From positions 310,001 through 374,000 of the forward strand of contig CANLOQ010000003.1 in the NCBI GenBank assembly GCA_947492925.1: a DNA stretch of 64,000 nt, given 5' to 3'. This DNA comes from an uncultured Sulfitobacter sp. (GTDB lineage: Bacteria; Pseudomonadota; Alphaproteobacteria; Rhodobacterales; Rhodobacteraceae). A model generated the notes under the pieces. That model did no database searches. It saw only the letters and a list, made by a program, of their open reading frames with translations, and was not told the DNA's origin. Positions 1-9,477 of this stretch are shown in pieces. Each line of letters starts with the position of its first letter. The first letter of the stretch is position 1. The position numbers and the translations under genes were made by a program.

Positions 1-1277
1 CCCACCACATAGCCCTGAATCAGCTCGGTCACCTCCGCCCCAATCATATGCGCGCCCAGCAATTCGCCGGTCTTGGCGTCAAAGATCGTTTTGATCATTC
101 CGTTCTCTTCACCCAGCGCGATGGCCTTGCCGTTGCCGATAAAGGGGAAACGTCCGACCTTGATCTCATAACCCAGTTCCTTGGCCTTGGCTTCGGTATA
201 CCCAACCGATGCGACCTGCGGGTGGCAATATGTGCAGCCCGCGATGGTTTCGGGCTTCACGGGATGCGCGTGTTTGCCCGCAATAAGATCCGCAACCATC
301 ACACCCTCGTGGCTGGCCTTGTGCGCCAACCACGGCGCACCCGCGATGTCACCGATGGCATACAGGCCGTCGACACCGGTGCGGCAGTATTCATCTGTCA
401 CAACGTGGGTGCGGTCAATTTTGACCCCCAGGTCTTCAAGGCCCAGATCTTCGACATTCCCAACGATGCCCACGGCAGAGATCACCGTGTCAAAGTCGTG
501 TTTTTCGACCTTGCCGCCCACCTCGATATGCGCGGTCACTTTGTCCTTGGCGCGGTCCAGCTTCTTGACCATCGCCTTTTGCATGATCTTCATTCCCTGC
601 TTTTCGAACGCTTTCTTGGCAAAGGCGCTGATTTCCGCGTCCTCTACCGGCAGCACGCGGTCCATCACCTCAACCACCGTCGTATCGGCCCCCAGTGTGT
701 TGTAAAAGCTGGCAAATTCAATGCCGATGGCGCCGGAGCCGATGACCAGCAGCTTTTTAGGCATATGGGGCGGCTGCAGCGCGTGGCGGTAGGTCCAGAC
801 CATTTTGCCGTCCGCCTCAAGCCCGGGCAGTTCGCGGGCGCGGGCACCCGTGGCCAGAATGATATTCTTGGCCGTCAATTCTTCCGTGGCCTTGTCTGTC
901 TTGACGCTGACCTTGCCTTTGGCGGGGATTGTCGCATTCCCCATAAAGACCGTGATCTTGTTTTTCTTCATCAGATGGCCAATGCCACCCGAAAGCTGTC
1001 CCGCCACCTTGCGCGAGCGTTTGACAACCGCGTCCAGATCATAGTCGATCCCGTCCGCCTTGAGCCCGAATTCCTTGGCGCGGTGCATGAGGTGAAACAC
1101 CTCGGAGGACCGCAGCATTGCCTTGGTCGGGATGCAGCCCCAATTCAGGCAAATCCCACCCAGATTTTCTCGTTCGATGATCGCAACGCTCATGCCCAGC
1201 TGCGCACCCCGAATGGCCGCGACATAGCCCCCCGGCCCTGCCCCAATAACGATCAGATCAAAGGATTTCGCAGCCAT
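1..1277 (-). CDS. lpdA: Dihydrolipoyl dehydrogenase (E3), C-terminus cut by window edge
   Basis: This flavoprotein reoxidises dihydrolipoyl groups of 2-oxoacid dehydrogenases with NAD+. About 425 residues are visible; the C-terminal dimerisation end lies beyond base 1. The N-terminus has the FAD-binding GxGxxG motif (IGAGPGG, residues 11-17), then the redox disulfide in CLNWGC (Cys43 and Cys48), which is the E3 signature. A second GxGxxG for NAD (VIGSGAIG) lies near the middle, followed by the FAD-binding YAIGD segment. The start is the ATG at 1277. It is far from pdhABC here, but the inverted repeat at 1308-1325 upstream of it is shared with the pdhA promoter, which supports a role as the E3 of pyruvate dehydrogenase. 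That functional link is inferred. Confidence 0.95.
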   Translation of the reverse strand, partial: MAAKSFDLIVIGAGPGGYVAAIRGAQLGMSVAIIERENLGGICLNWGCIPTKAMLRSSEVFHLMHRAKEFGLKADGIDYDLDAVVKRSRKVAGQLSGGIGHLMKKNKITVFMGNATIPAKGKVSVKTDKATEELTAKNIILATGARARELPGLEADGKMVWTYRHALQPPHMPKKLLVIGSGAIGIEFASFYNTLGADTTVVEVMDRVLPVEDAEISAFAKKAFEKQGMKIMQKAMVKKLDRAKDKVTAHIEVGGKVEKHDFDTVISAVGIVGNVEDLGLEDLGVKIDRTHVVTDEYCRTGVDGLYAIGDIAGAPWLAHKASHEGVMVADLIAGKHAHPVKPETIAGCTYCHPQVASVGYTEAKAKELGYEIKVGRFPFIGNGKAIALGEENGMIKTIFDAKTGELLGAHMIGAEVTELIQGYVV

Positions 1278-1307
1278 AGGTTACCTCACAGATGAGCGTT
1301 CAAAATA

Positions 1308-1325
1308 TAGTTTACCATTAAACTA
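1308..1325. promoter_or_regulatory. Inverted-repeat operator upstream of lpdA
   Basis: TAGTTTA-CCAT-TAAACTA is a perfect 7-bp inverted repeat with a 4-bp spacer, ending 31 bp before the lpdA start codon. The same arms with a different spacer occur at 15371-15388 upstream of pdhA. The size and symmetry fit a dimeric helix-turn-helix regulator. The regulator is not identifiable from this window. Confidence 0.65.
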
Positions 1326-1373
1326 CATCTGCCAACGCCACAACAGCGAGATTGGTCGCAGGGCCAGCTGTGC

Positions 1374-1961
1374 TCAGGCGGCTTTAGCCTGCTGCTGCAG
1401 CGTGCGCACGGTGCTGCCATAGCCCCCGCCATCCATGTAACTCTCTTCCTGCGCCGTGCTGGCCCGTGACATCGCCGTGTTGCGATAGGGAAAGCGCCCG
1501 AAACGGCGGATCACTTCGCGGTGCGCCCTTGCGTGCAGCAGGTTGCTGTCCCCGCCTTGCGGCATTCTTTCACACATCAGCCGCACGCAGCGGTCCTGAT
1601 CACACAGGTTTTCCGAATGCATCAGAGGTAAATAGAAAAACTGCCGCGCGGGTTCGTCAATGGCCATGTCCCAGTTGCGTTCAATCGCGGATTTGCCCAC
1701 CGCCAGCGCGGCACGGTCACTGGCAAAGGCACGCCCCTGCCCGCGGAACATGTTGCGCGGAAACTGATCCGTCAGGATGATATAGGCCAGCGCTCCCGAT
1801 GGATGGGTCAGCCAAAGCGAGAACTTGCCCTCGCAGGCTGCCTCCCAAGTGCTCAGGAACCCTGTGCGGATCTCGTCGTCCAGCGTATCGCTGACCTCGT
1901 ACCAGCCTTTCGGTCCGACCTCATCAAGCCAGAAATTCAGAATATCCTGAGGGCTGACCAT
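1374..1961 (-). CDS. DUF924 family protein
   Basis: A 195-residue cytoplasmic protein of the DUF924 (COG3803) family, whose biochemical role is not established. Family hallmarks are the start VSPQDILNFWLDEVGPKGWY, the DQFPRNMFRG segment, and a C-terminal part rich in His and Arg (RAHREVIRRFGRFPYRN). The start is taken at 1961 because GAAGGAG sits about six bases upstream; an in-frame ATG at 2003 would add 14 residues and has no comparable ribosome site. It is transcribed alone, toward lpdA. Confidence 0.85.
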   Translation of the reverse strand: MVSPQDILNFWLDEVGPKGWYEVSDTLDDEIRTGFLSTWEAACEGKFSLWLTHPSGALAYIILTDQFPRNMFRGQGRAFASDRAALAVGKSAIERNWDMAIDEPARQFFYLPLMHSENLCDQDRCVRLMCERMPQGGDSNLLHARAHREVIRRFGRFPYRNTAMSRASTAQEESYMDGGGYGSTVRTLQQQAKAA

Positions 1962-2086
1962 CTTCTTCTCCTTCGATGTGCATCCGCGCCTTGCGGTCAA
2001 CATAACCGGTTAACCATTACATCTTACGGGGAAAAATGGCCGTACCCCACTCACAAATTAATTCAGTTCCGACATGGTTAGCGCCA

Positions 2087-3346
2087 TCAGGCGGCTGTTT
2101 CCTCGTCCTGATCGGCCTCAATGGCAACTTCCTGCGCATATTCCACCGCCGTGGCCGTGGCTGTGGGATAGATCGGCACGTAAGCCCCTGTGTCCGCAAT
2201 CGGAACCGATGCACGGCGGGTGGCACGGTAAAGCGAGTAAACCAGCAGGGCCGCAAAAAGGATTGCAGTATAAAGGTAAAAGGCCGACGGCCCCAGCGTG
2301 GTGCCCATCATCCAGCCCACCACAACAGGCCCCAGCACGGCCCCCAAACCGTTGATAAAGATCAGTCCGCTTGAGGCTGCGGCCATGTCTTCATGCTCAA
2401 GATAATCATTGGTGTGAGCGATCAACAGGGAATACAGCGGGTTCAGCATACCGCCCAGAATAAAGGCAGAGACCAGCAGAAGATTGTAGTTATCGCCAAA
2501 GAACATTCCCAGAAGAGAGCTGAGCACACCAATCGAACACACGACACTGACCAGTTTGCGCCGTTCCATCCGGTCGGACAGGTAACCGATGGGAAATTGC
2601 AGCACGATGGCACCGACAAAGAAGGCCGACACAAAGATCGAGATTTGCGCCACGCTCAGCCCTGCCTCGGCCCCATAGACCGAAGACATGCCGAACTGCG
2701 CGGCAAAGATACCACCCACAATCGCCATACCTACCGCCCCCAGAGGCGAAAAGTTCACCAGCTCTTTCAGGCTCATTGGTTTGGTAGTGTCAAAGGCGGG
2801 CGTGGGTGTGATGGACAAAAGGATGGGCGTGATTGCCACACTGACCAGCACCGAAGGAATGACAAACAGCACAAAACCGGAGGGATCAGCGGTCAGCAAC
2901 AATGCCTGTGCGATCACGATGCCCAGTGTTTGCACGATCATGTACAGCGACAGCGCCTGCCCCCTGTTGGAGTTGTCGGCAGCATTGTTCAGCCAGCTTT
3001 CCGCGACCACATAAACGGCAGAGAAGCAAAAGCCGATCAACACGCGGCCCAATGACCAGACCGCGATGTTTGGAAAAGTCGGATAAAGGATCATCACCGC
3101 CGAGATCAGCGAAGCAAGCGCCGCGAAGACCCGCACGTGGCCCACCCGGCGGATCATCCCGGGAGCCAGCCGCGATCCGCCCAGAAATCCCACGAAATAA
3201 GCGGACATCACGATGGACATCTCAAACGTCGAGAAATTCTCAATCGCGCCCCGGATGCCCAGCAAGGTGCCTTGCATGCCGTTGCCGATCATCAGAAGGC
3301 CCATGCCCAACAAAAGCGCCCATGCGCTTGAGAGTACCTGAATCAT
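2087..3346 (-). CDS. MFS transporter (YcaD/sugar-porter-like)
   Basis: A 419-residue inner-membrane protein with about twelve hydrophobic segments in two halves, typical of the major facilitator superfamily. The loop between helices 8 and 9 carries a typical charged signature (GYLSDRMERRKLV), and the first half has the equivalent APGMIRRVGHVRVF. The soluble C-terminal tail is short and acidic. AAGGAG is only two bases from the ATG at 3352 but eight bases from the ATG at 3346, so the latter (MIQVLSS) is preferred. The substrate cannot be read from the sequence. The overall pattern resembles the YcaD group of MFS permeases. Confidence 0.85.
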   Translation of the reverse strand: MIQVLSSAWALLLGMGLLMIGNGMQGTLLGIRGAIENFSTFEMSIVMSAYFVGFLGGSRLAPGMIRRVGHVRVFAALASLISAVMILYPTFPNIAVWSLGRVLIGFCFSAVYVVAESWLNNAADNSNRGQALSLYMIVQTLGIVIAQALLLTADPSGFVLFVIPSVLVSVAITPILLSITPTPAFDTTKPMSLKELVNFSPLGAVGMAIVGGIFAAQFGMSSVYGAEAGLSVAQISIFVSAFFVGAIVLQFPIGYLSDRMERRKLVSVVCSIGVLSSLLGMFFGDNYNLLLVSAFILGGMLNPLYSLLIAHTNDYLEHEDMAAASSGLIFINGLGAVLGPVVVGWMMGTTLGPSAFYLYTAILFAALLVYSLYRATRRASVPIADTGAYVPIYPTATATAVEYAQEVAIEADQDEETAA

Positions 3347-3457
3347 CGCCATGGCTCCTTTGCGGTCTTCGTGTCCTGCCTGCGCCTTTGTGGCAGCAGG
3401 GTCAGTGCTGTCAGCGACATATTCGCACGAAACAACAGCGTATTTGCGACATTTGCC

Positions 3458-4510
3458 CTATCGCCCGGGGATCAGCAAAGACGCGTCACCGTATGAGAAA
3501 AAGCGATAATCCTGCGCGATGGCGTGGGCATATATTGCCATGATCCTGTCGCGTCCCATCAGCGCCGAGACCAGCATCATCAGTGTGGACTTTGGCAGAT
3601 GAAAGTTTGTCATCAGGGCATCAGCGACCCGAAAGGTGAACCCCGGTGTGATGAAAATGTCTGTGTCGCCTTCCCAGGGGGCAATCTGTCCGGTGCGGCC
3701 CGCCGTCTCGATCAGGCGCAGGGCGGTGGTGCCAACGGGGATCACGCGCCCCCCCGCGGCCTTCGTCGTGGCGATCTCCGTGGCGGCCTGTTCTGAGACA
3801 AGGCCCCATTCGGCGTGCATCTTGTGATCGGCCACATCATCCACCTTTACCGGCAAAAAGGTCCCCGCGCCGACGTGCAGGGTGACATAGGTGAAAGTGA
3901 CGCCCTTGTCGGCGAGTGCTTTCAACAAAGGTTCATCGAAATGAAGCGATGCCGTGGGGGCGGCAACCGCCCCTTTGTTTCTGGCCCAGACCGTTTGATA
4001 ATCGGTGAGGTCCTGCGCATCAGCCGCGCGCTTGGCCGCGATGTAGGGCGGCAAAGGCATCGCCCCTGCCGCATTCAGCGCCGCATCGAAATCATCGCCT
4101 GTGCAGTTGAACCGCAGATGGCCCTGCCCGTCGGCGCTGCCTTCCAGGGTGGCGCTCAGATCGGCGGAAAAGGTGACAACCTCGCCCGGTTTTAGCTTTC
4201 GCAGGGGTTTGATGAGGGCTGCCCATGCGCCGTCGCCGCGCGGTTCCAGCAGGGTGACCTCGATCTTTGCGCTGACCCTGCCCTGCGCGCTGTCGCGGGT
4301 GCGGGTGCCAAACAGGCGCGCGGGGATGACCCGTGTGTCGTTCAAGACCAGACGGTCACCGGGGCGCAGCCAATCCACCAGATCGGTGACGCGGCGGTCG
4401 TGAATGTCAGCGCCGTCGGCCACCAGCAGGCGTGCTGATGACCGCGGCACCGCCGGCCGCGTTGCAATCAGGTCTTCGGGCAGATCGAAATCGAAATCAG
4501 ACAGTTTCAT
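3458..4510 (-). CDS. queA: S-adenosylmethionine:tRNA ribosyltransferase-isomerase QueA
   Basis: QueA transfers the ribosyl part of SAM to preQ1 at wobble position 34 of tRNA, giving epoxyqueuosine. The protein is 350 residues, the normal family length. Family segments are the opening [17 protein letters not shown], the [17 protein letters not shown] stretch, the [21 protein letters not shown] block, and the C-terminal [20 protein letters not shown]. It begins nine bases after the stop codon of the large AsmA-like gene and is probably co-transcribed with it. No other queuosine gene is present in the window. Confidence 0.95.
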   Translation of the reverse strand: MKLSDFDFDLPEDLIATRPAVPRSSARLLVADGADIHDRRVTDLVDWLRPGDRLVLNDTRVIPARLFGTRTRDSAQGRVSAKIEVTLLEPRGDGAWAALIKPLRKLKPGEVVTFSADLSATLEGSADGQGHLRFNCTGDDFDAALNAAGAMPLPPYIAAKRAADAQDLTDYQTVWARNKGAVAAPTASLHFDEPLLKALADKGVTFTYVTLHVGAGTFLPVKVDDVADHKMHAEWGLVSEQAATEIATTKAAGGRVIPVGTTALRLIETAGRTGQIAPWEGDTDIFITPGFTFRVADALMTNFHLPKSTLMMLVSALMGRDRIMAIYAHAIAQDYRFFSYGDASLLIPGR

Positions 4511-4519
4511 GGGCGCGCC

Positions 4520-7500
4520 TTACCGTCCTTCGAAGCGGCGGGCAACGGGTCTTTGGGGCCGCGATTGCGGGGCGGGCAGCGTGCTTTCGGTCACACCCTC
4601 AACGGCGGGCAACTCGGGCGGTGGTGCGCGGAAAATTTCGCGGAACATGGCGGGGGTCAGGGCCGAGAGCGGATTGACCGAGACTTTCGGCTCTTTTGCC
4701 TGCCCGCTGAGCGCGTAGTTAAAGCCAATCAGCCCTTCCCCCTTGCGCGTGAAAAGCGATCCGATGCCGTTCAGCAGATAAACCGGGCTGATCACGCCCT
4801 GCATGGCCAATTGTCCGGTATCCAGCGCATAGGTGCCATCCATCGACAGGCCCATAGACGCGCCCACGGCACTGCCTTCGGTCAGGGTCAGCCGGTTGGG
4901 GGTCAAACGGAAGCGCGCCTCGACGTCATCAAAAAAGATGCCATCCCCGTTCAATTCGTTCACCAGCCCGACAACGGACACAGCGTTAAGCAAGGCTGCG
5001 ATGCCCGGTGCGTCCTTGATCGCCACATCCGTGACCTCCAGCGCGCCGTCAAACGCACCACCGGACCCGACCGGCAGCAACACCAATGACAGGTTGCCGC
5101 CCGCGACCTGTTTCAGCAATCCCGCCGCACGCAGCACGCCGCCTGCATCGGCAGAAGTCATGCGCACTGCGCTGCGCCCCTGTTGCGGGGCCAGCCGCCC
5201 TTGCACGGGTGCTGCATCATTCATCCGGGCGGTAAACGCGCCGTCCAGTCCCTTGGCGGTTTCAAACGTCCCTTCCAGTCCCGTGAGGGCAATCGTATCG
5301 GTGATCTGCAACCGGTCGAGCCGCACCTGCATGGGGGGGGCTGCGGGATCGGGCGGTGTGTTACCAAAGCTGGCGCGGCGCAGATCCAGCGTGCCGCCGC
5401 GCAGCACCACGGCCAGCGGACGGCCCTTGCCCCGGCCCAACAGGTCCAGCGGCAGATCAAGCCAATTGCCCACGTTGATGCGGTCAAAGCGGACCCGTTC
5501 AAGTGTGGCATCCTCGTTGAAGCGAATTGCCCCTTCGGCCTCAAGCCCCGGTGCAGACAGCGCAATACGGTCCACCTGCGGCACCTGTCCCAGCGTCGCG
5601 CGGAGCGACAGCGATCCGCGCTGTGCGGGCGGCTTTACCCATGATACCTGCGGCACCGCGATGCGCAGGCCCGCCAGATCAGAGCTGAACGCCAGCTGCG
5701 CGGGCTGCCCCCGCGCTATCGTGACCTCTGCCGTGCCGCGCCCGGTGCCACTGATGCTGCCCGGCGGCAGGGCGATGCCGAAAGCGTCCAGCGCGCGGGG
5801 TGTGACCTCAACATCAGCGCGCAGGCTGCCCGGGCCCGCGCCTTTGCCGATGGGCTGACGATAGGTCGCGTCAAACGGCACGCCGTCCAGTGTTCCCACG
5901 CCCGTCACCTGCAGGTTTGAATTGTCCGTTTCAATGCGCAACCGGTCCGAGGCGATCACCCGGCCCTTGACCAGACTGTCGGTGCGCAGGGCGATCAAAT
6001 CCCCCTGAACATCATAGTTGACCTTCGGCGGTTGGCCCCGTTGCAGGTTCAGGTCAAGGGTGCCAGTCAGCTCTGCCCGTCCCTGCGCGAGGTCTTCGGG
6101 CAGGTTTATCTTATCCATCATCGACAGAGGCGGCATGTTCAGTAGCGACAGTGCCGCAGTAACGCTGGAGCGGGTGACAAGCTGCACCTGTGCCGGTGTG
6201 CCGTTTTTGATGCGCAGATCCGGGATCACGAAGGTTGATCCGCTCATGTCGATTTCGCCGCCCTGGGGCGGTGTTACATGACCTGCATCAAGCGCAATCC
6301 CCATGCGGCTGCCCAACAGTGTGAAATGCCCCTGCCCGTCATGGATTGGCGGTAGCGTCCTGGCAAATCGCACGCGCGCCTTGTCGTATTCAAACGCAAG
6401 ATAGGTCTGTGGCGGCGCATCGGCACTGCGGCGCAAAGCCAGATCAATGTTGCGGATTTGGCCTGCCTGCAGGTTCTCGACCAGCCAGCGCCGTGTATTG
6501 CCTGCCGCCGCTTCGGGCCAAAGCGTCAAAAGGCGGTCGGGGCTTATTGCATCCATCCGTGCATCCAGCGCCAGACGCCAGCCGTCAGCGTCTGCCGCGA
6601 CGATCCCGTCCAGCAGCGCAGTCTGGCCGAGGTCGGTGATCTGTCCGCGCCCGAGCGTCAGGCGGAACGGGTCAAGTTCCAGCCGGAAGTCCACCTCTGC
6701 ACCGCCAAGCGAGACGGGTGCCTCATAGAGTGCGCGGGGATTGGCCGACAGGTTGGAAAGCTGGATTTGCCCGACAAGATCGCGCAGGGTGCTGCCGGTT
6801 TCGTCCAGACCAAGTGCGGCACTGCCCGTAGCGACGCCGGTGAACCACGCGCTGCGCACCGACAGTTCGTCAAAGGCGAGCACCCGGGTGGTGGGATTGT
6901 AGCTGAAATAGCTGCGGGCCCGATCAAAGGGGATCGGCTCGGTTGCTGCGTTGGGCCGCACAACGCCGCGTCCGATTTGCAGCGTCGCGGCCAGAGGTGA
7001 CAAGGTGCCATCACTTTGCAACCCGCCGCGCACCGACCCAGATATCGGGGCCTGAAGCACGCCCAGCCACGCAAAGGCCGGGCCCTGTGCGGCAATATCC
7101 TGTGCCGCCACATCGTCAAAAGCCACGCCAAATTCTGCAGCCACTTCACCAATGCGCGATGTGTAGTTGGCCGACAGGGTCGACACACCGACGCTGCCGT
7201 CCAGCACCGCAAGATCGGCCAGCAGCGTAAGCGCTCCCGCCTCCCGCGTGAGGTTCAGCCGTCCGCCATCCATCGTCCAGACCCGCTCGGTGCGCACATC
7301 CTCGTAGCGCAGGGTCAGCGCCCGCAGATCGACCTCGCGCAGGGATGCAAGCGCAGGGCTGAGTAGGACCGCGTCCACCTGTCCGATCAGTTCGGGCAAG
7401 GTCGCGGCCTCGCGTTCGGCGGCAAGTCCGTCGAAACCGGCCTGTACCGCAACACTGCCGTCCGCCGCGCGTCTGATCCGCGCAACCATGCCCGACAGCG

Positions 7501-7939
7501 ACAGATCGCGCGGCCGAAACTGCCCTTCCAGCAATGCCGTTCCTGACAATGTCGCCTTGAATTCGCTCAGCCGGACAAGTTCTTCACCCGACACCGCCCG
7601 GACTACGACATTGCGCAGGCGCACCCGCGGGGTCCAGCTTTCCTCCATCACGAAAGCCATCTCACCAAAGGACACGCGTGCCTGCGGCAGGACTTCGGCA
7701 ATGCGCGCTTCGATCCGGGACTGCGCCCAATCGGGCGCTGTGACCGGGCGTGAGGCCAGATAAAAGACGCCCGCCCCGATGCCCAGCACCGTTACGGTCG
7801 TCAGGCCCAGCACAGCATTGAGAAACCACATCACGCCTTTGCTGAGCCAGCGCCGGCGCGGTCGGTCCGAAGAAGGCTGTGCGGGAGTGCTCATCATCAT
7901 CCGTGACTGGGGCGCGGCCTTGGCACGCGCGTTTATCAC
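4520..7939 (-). CDS. Large AsmA/YhdP-like (DUF3971) envelope protein
   Basis: An 1139-residue protein with one transmembrane segment near residues 37-62 (VMWFLNAVLGLTTVTVLGIG) and a long periplasmic region of repeating beta-strand blocks. It ends in an AsmA-like C-terminal block (FNYALSGQAKEPKVSVNPLSALTPAMFREIF) and a proline/arginine-rich tail. Proteins of the YhdP/TamB/AsmA superfamily bridge the periplasm and are implicated in lipid transport to the outer membrane; membership is inferred from architecture and the DUF3971-like middle. The frame opens with a GTG at 7939. In-frame ATGs at 7900-7892 are alternatives, and neither has a clear ribosome site. It is followed at once by queA. Confidence 0.82.
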   Translation of the reverse strand: MINARAKAAPQSRMMMSTPAQPSSDRPRRRWLSKGVMWFLNAVLGLTTVTVLGIGAGVFYLASRPVTAPDWAQSRIEARIAEVLPQARVSFGEMAFVMEESWTPRVRLRNVVVRAVSGEELVRLSEFKATLSGTALLEGQFRPRDLSLSGMVARIRRAADGSVAVQAGFDGLAAEREAATLPELIGQVDAVLLSPALASLREVDLRALTLRYEDVRTERVWTMDGGRLNLTREAGALTLLADLAVLDGSVGVSTLSANYTSRIGEVAAEFGVAFDDVAAQDIAAQGPAFAWLGVLQAPISGSVRGGLQSDGTLSPLAATLQIGRGVVRPNAATEPIPFDRARSYFSYNPTTRVLAFDELSVRSAWFTGVATGSAALGLDETGSTLRDLVGQIQLSNLSANPRALYEAPVSLGGAEVDFRLELDPFRLTLGRGQITDLGQTALLDGIVAADADGWRLALDARMDAISPDRLLTLWPEAAAGNTRRWLVENLQAGQIRNIDLALRRSADAPPQTYLAFEYDKARVRFARTLPPIHDGQGHFTLLGSRMGIALDAGHVTPPQGGEIDMSGSTFVIPDLRIKNGTPAQVQLVTRSSVTAALSLLNMPPLSMMDKINLPEDLAQGRAELTGTLDLNLQRGQPPKVNYDVQGDLIALRTDSLVKGRVIASDRLRIETDNSNLQVTGVGTLDGVPFDATYRQPIGKGAGPGSLRADVEVTPRALDAFGIALPPGSISGTGRGTAEVTIARGQPAQLAFSSDLAGLRIAVPQVSWVKPPAQRGSLSLRATLGQVPQVDRIALSAPGLEAEGAIRFNEDATLERVRFDRINVGNWLDLPLDLLGRGKGRPLAVVLRGGTLDLRRASFGNTPPDPAAPPMQVRLDRLQITDTIALTGLEGTFETAKGLDGAFTARMNDAAPVQGRLAPQQGRSAVRMTSADAGGVLRAAGLLKQVAGGNLSLVLLPVGSGGAFDGALEVTDVAIKDAPGIAALLNAVSVVGLVNELNGDGIFFDDVEARFRLTPNRLTLTEGSAVGASMGLSMDGTYALDTGQLAMQGVISPVYLLNGIGSLFTRKGEGLIGFNYALSGQAKEPKVSVNPLSALTPAMFREIFRAPPPELPAVEGVTESTLPAPQSRPQRPVARRFEGR

Positions 7940-8011
7940 TCTAGTATGTCAGCCCTGTGAGCCGCTTCCAAGTGGCACATTGGCGCGCCAAACATGAAAG
8001 AAACGTGAACC

Positions 8012-8473
8012 ATGCCCGATATCAATGACATCGCCCCCGACTTTACCCTGCCCGTCACCGGTGGCGGGGACGTCACGCTTAGCGCGCTGAAAGGCGCGCC
8101 GGTTGTCCTGTTTTTCTATCCCCGCGATGATACGCCGGGCTGCACCAAGGAAAGCATCGGATTTTCGGCGCATCTGGATGATTTCAAGGCTGCGGGTGCA
8201 GCGGTGTTCGGCATTTCGCGCGATACGATGGCCAAGCACGACAAATTCACCGCCAAGCACGATCTGACGGTACCCCTGTTGTCGGACAGCGAAGGTCAGG
8301 TGACCGAGGATTATGGCGTTTGGGTGGAAAAGAACATGTATGGAAAGACATCAATGGGGATTGAACGCGCGACCTATCTGATCGACGCAGATGGCAAGAT
8401 TGCCCGTGTCTGGCGCAAGGTAAAGGTGCCGGGCCATGTGGAAGACGTGCTCGACGCGGTACGGGCGCTTTGA
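8012..8473 (+). CDS. bcp: Peroxiredoxin, Bcp/PrxQ type (1-Cys)
   Basis: A 153-residue thioredoxin-fold peroxidase that reduces hydroperoxides. The peroxidatic Cys44 lies in the DDTPGCTKES motif, with Phe-Phe-Tyr-Pro before it and the conserved Arg at ISRD. It is the only cysteine in the protein. The second cysteine usually found five residues later in 2-Cys PrxQ is Ile49 here, so this is a 1-Cys enzyme that must be recycled by an external thiol. Its stop overlaps the TTG start of the following DUF455 gene by four bases, which suggests translational coupling. Confidence 0.93.
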   Translation: MPDINDIAPDFTLPVTGGGDVTLSALKGAPVVLFFYPRDDTPGCTKESIGFSAHLDDFKAAGAAVFGISRDTMAKHDKFTAKHDLTVPLLSDSEGQVTEDYGVWVEKNMYGKTSMGIERATYLIDADGKIARVWRKVKVPGHVEDVLDAVRAL

Positions 8474-9273
8474 AACCGCTCGCTGAAATGGCTGAGGCCG
8501 TTCTGCGCTGCGCGGATGGACGCGAGAAAACCGCGCTGTCGCGCAGCTTTGCCGCCGAATGGCAGGCGGCACGCGCGGCTGGCGCAACACCTGAGATCGG
8601 TGATGCTGATCCGCCGCTACATCCCGCCCGGCCCGCAGCCCCAGAGTTGCTGAGCCCGCGCGACGTGCCCCAGCGCAAACCCGGCACGCCCGAAGGGCGC
8701 ATCGCCCTGTTGCACGCTGTGGCGCATATCGAATTGAATGCGGTCGATCTGCACTGGGACGTGATCGCACGCTATACGGACACCCCCATGCCGATGGGCT
8801 TTTATGATGACTGGGTCAAAGCCGCCGATGAGGAAAGCAAGCATTTCAACCTGATGGCGGATTGCCTTGAGGAAGTCGGCAGCCATTACGGTGCCCTGCC
8901 CGCCCACGCCGGCATGTGGCGTGCAGCGGAAGATACGGTGGACGATCTGATGGGACGGCTGGCTGTGGTGCCGATGGTGCTGGAAGCGCGGGGGCTGGAT
9001 GTGACGCCCGGGATGATCAAGGTCTTCAAACAGGCCAAGGCAGACAACGCTGTTGCTGCGCTTGAAACCATCTACGCCGAGGAAGTTGCCCATGTCGCCT
9101 ATGGCAGCAAGTGGTTTCACTTTCTGTGCGGGCGGCACAACGAGGACCCGAAAGAACGGTTTCACGCGCTTGTGCGGCATTACTTCCACGGATCGCTCAA
9201 GCCGCCTTTCAACGAGGAAAAGCGCGCTGAGGCCGGGATCCCGCCGGACTTTTACTGGCCGCTGACAGCCTGA
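8470..9273 (+). CDS. DUF455 family ferritin-like protein
   Basis: A 267-residue protein of the DUF455 (COG2833) family, which has a ferritin-like four-helix fold. Putative metal ligands are visible: HAVAHIELNAVDLHWD (Glu and His), the DEESKHF segment with adjacent Glu and His, and YAEEVAHVAYGSKWF. The function is unknown; a di-iron role is inferred from the family fold. The proposed start is the TTG at 8470, overlapping the bcp stop codon. The ATG at 8488 is an alternative, and neither has a strong ribosome site. The overlap with a peroxidase gene suggests a role in oxidative or iron stress, but this is only context. Confidence 0.85.
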   Translation: MKPLAEMAEAVLRCADGREKTALSRSFAAEWQAARAAGATPEIGDADPPLHPARPAAPELLSPRDVPQRKPGTPEGRIALLHAVAHIELNAVDLHWDVIARYTDTPMPMGFYDDWVKAADEESKHFNLMADCLEEVGSHYGALPAHAGMWRAAEDTVDDLMGRLAVVPMVLEARGLDVTPGMIKVFKQAKADNAVAALETIYAEEVAHVAYGSKWFHFLCGRHNEDPKERFHALVRHYFHGSLKPPFNEEKRAEAGIPPDFYWPLTA

Positions 9274-9477
9274 TCCCCAAGCCAACGGGTAGAGTGAAGC
9301 ACGCAACATAACGCATTGGTATCGGCGGTTTTTTGCCAATATGCACCATTCCGCTGCTTTGACGCAGGGGCACAGGCCATGACACTTGCCCCAACGGTCC
9401 CCTGTGGATATGGAACACCAGCGAAAGGTGCCCCGAAAGATGGGCGCCACGTTTGGGATGACTGAGAGGGAAACAGC

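Noticed and set aside
48-1295. Long open frame (415 codons) on the plus strand across lpdA
   Set aside because: It is antisense to a clear E3 gene with intact CLNWGC and FAD motifs. High GC content keeps the opposite frame open; the product has no motif and odd composition (His, Arg and Gln rich).
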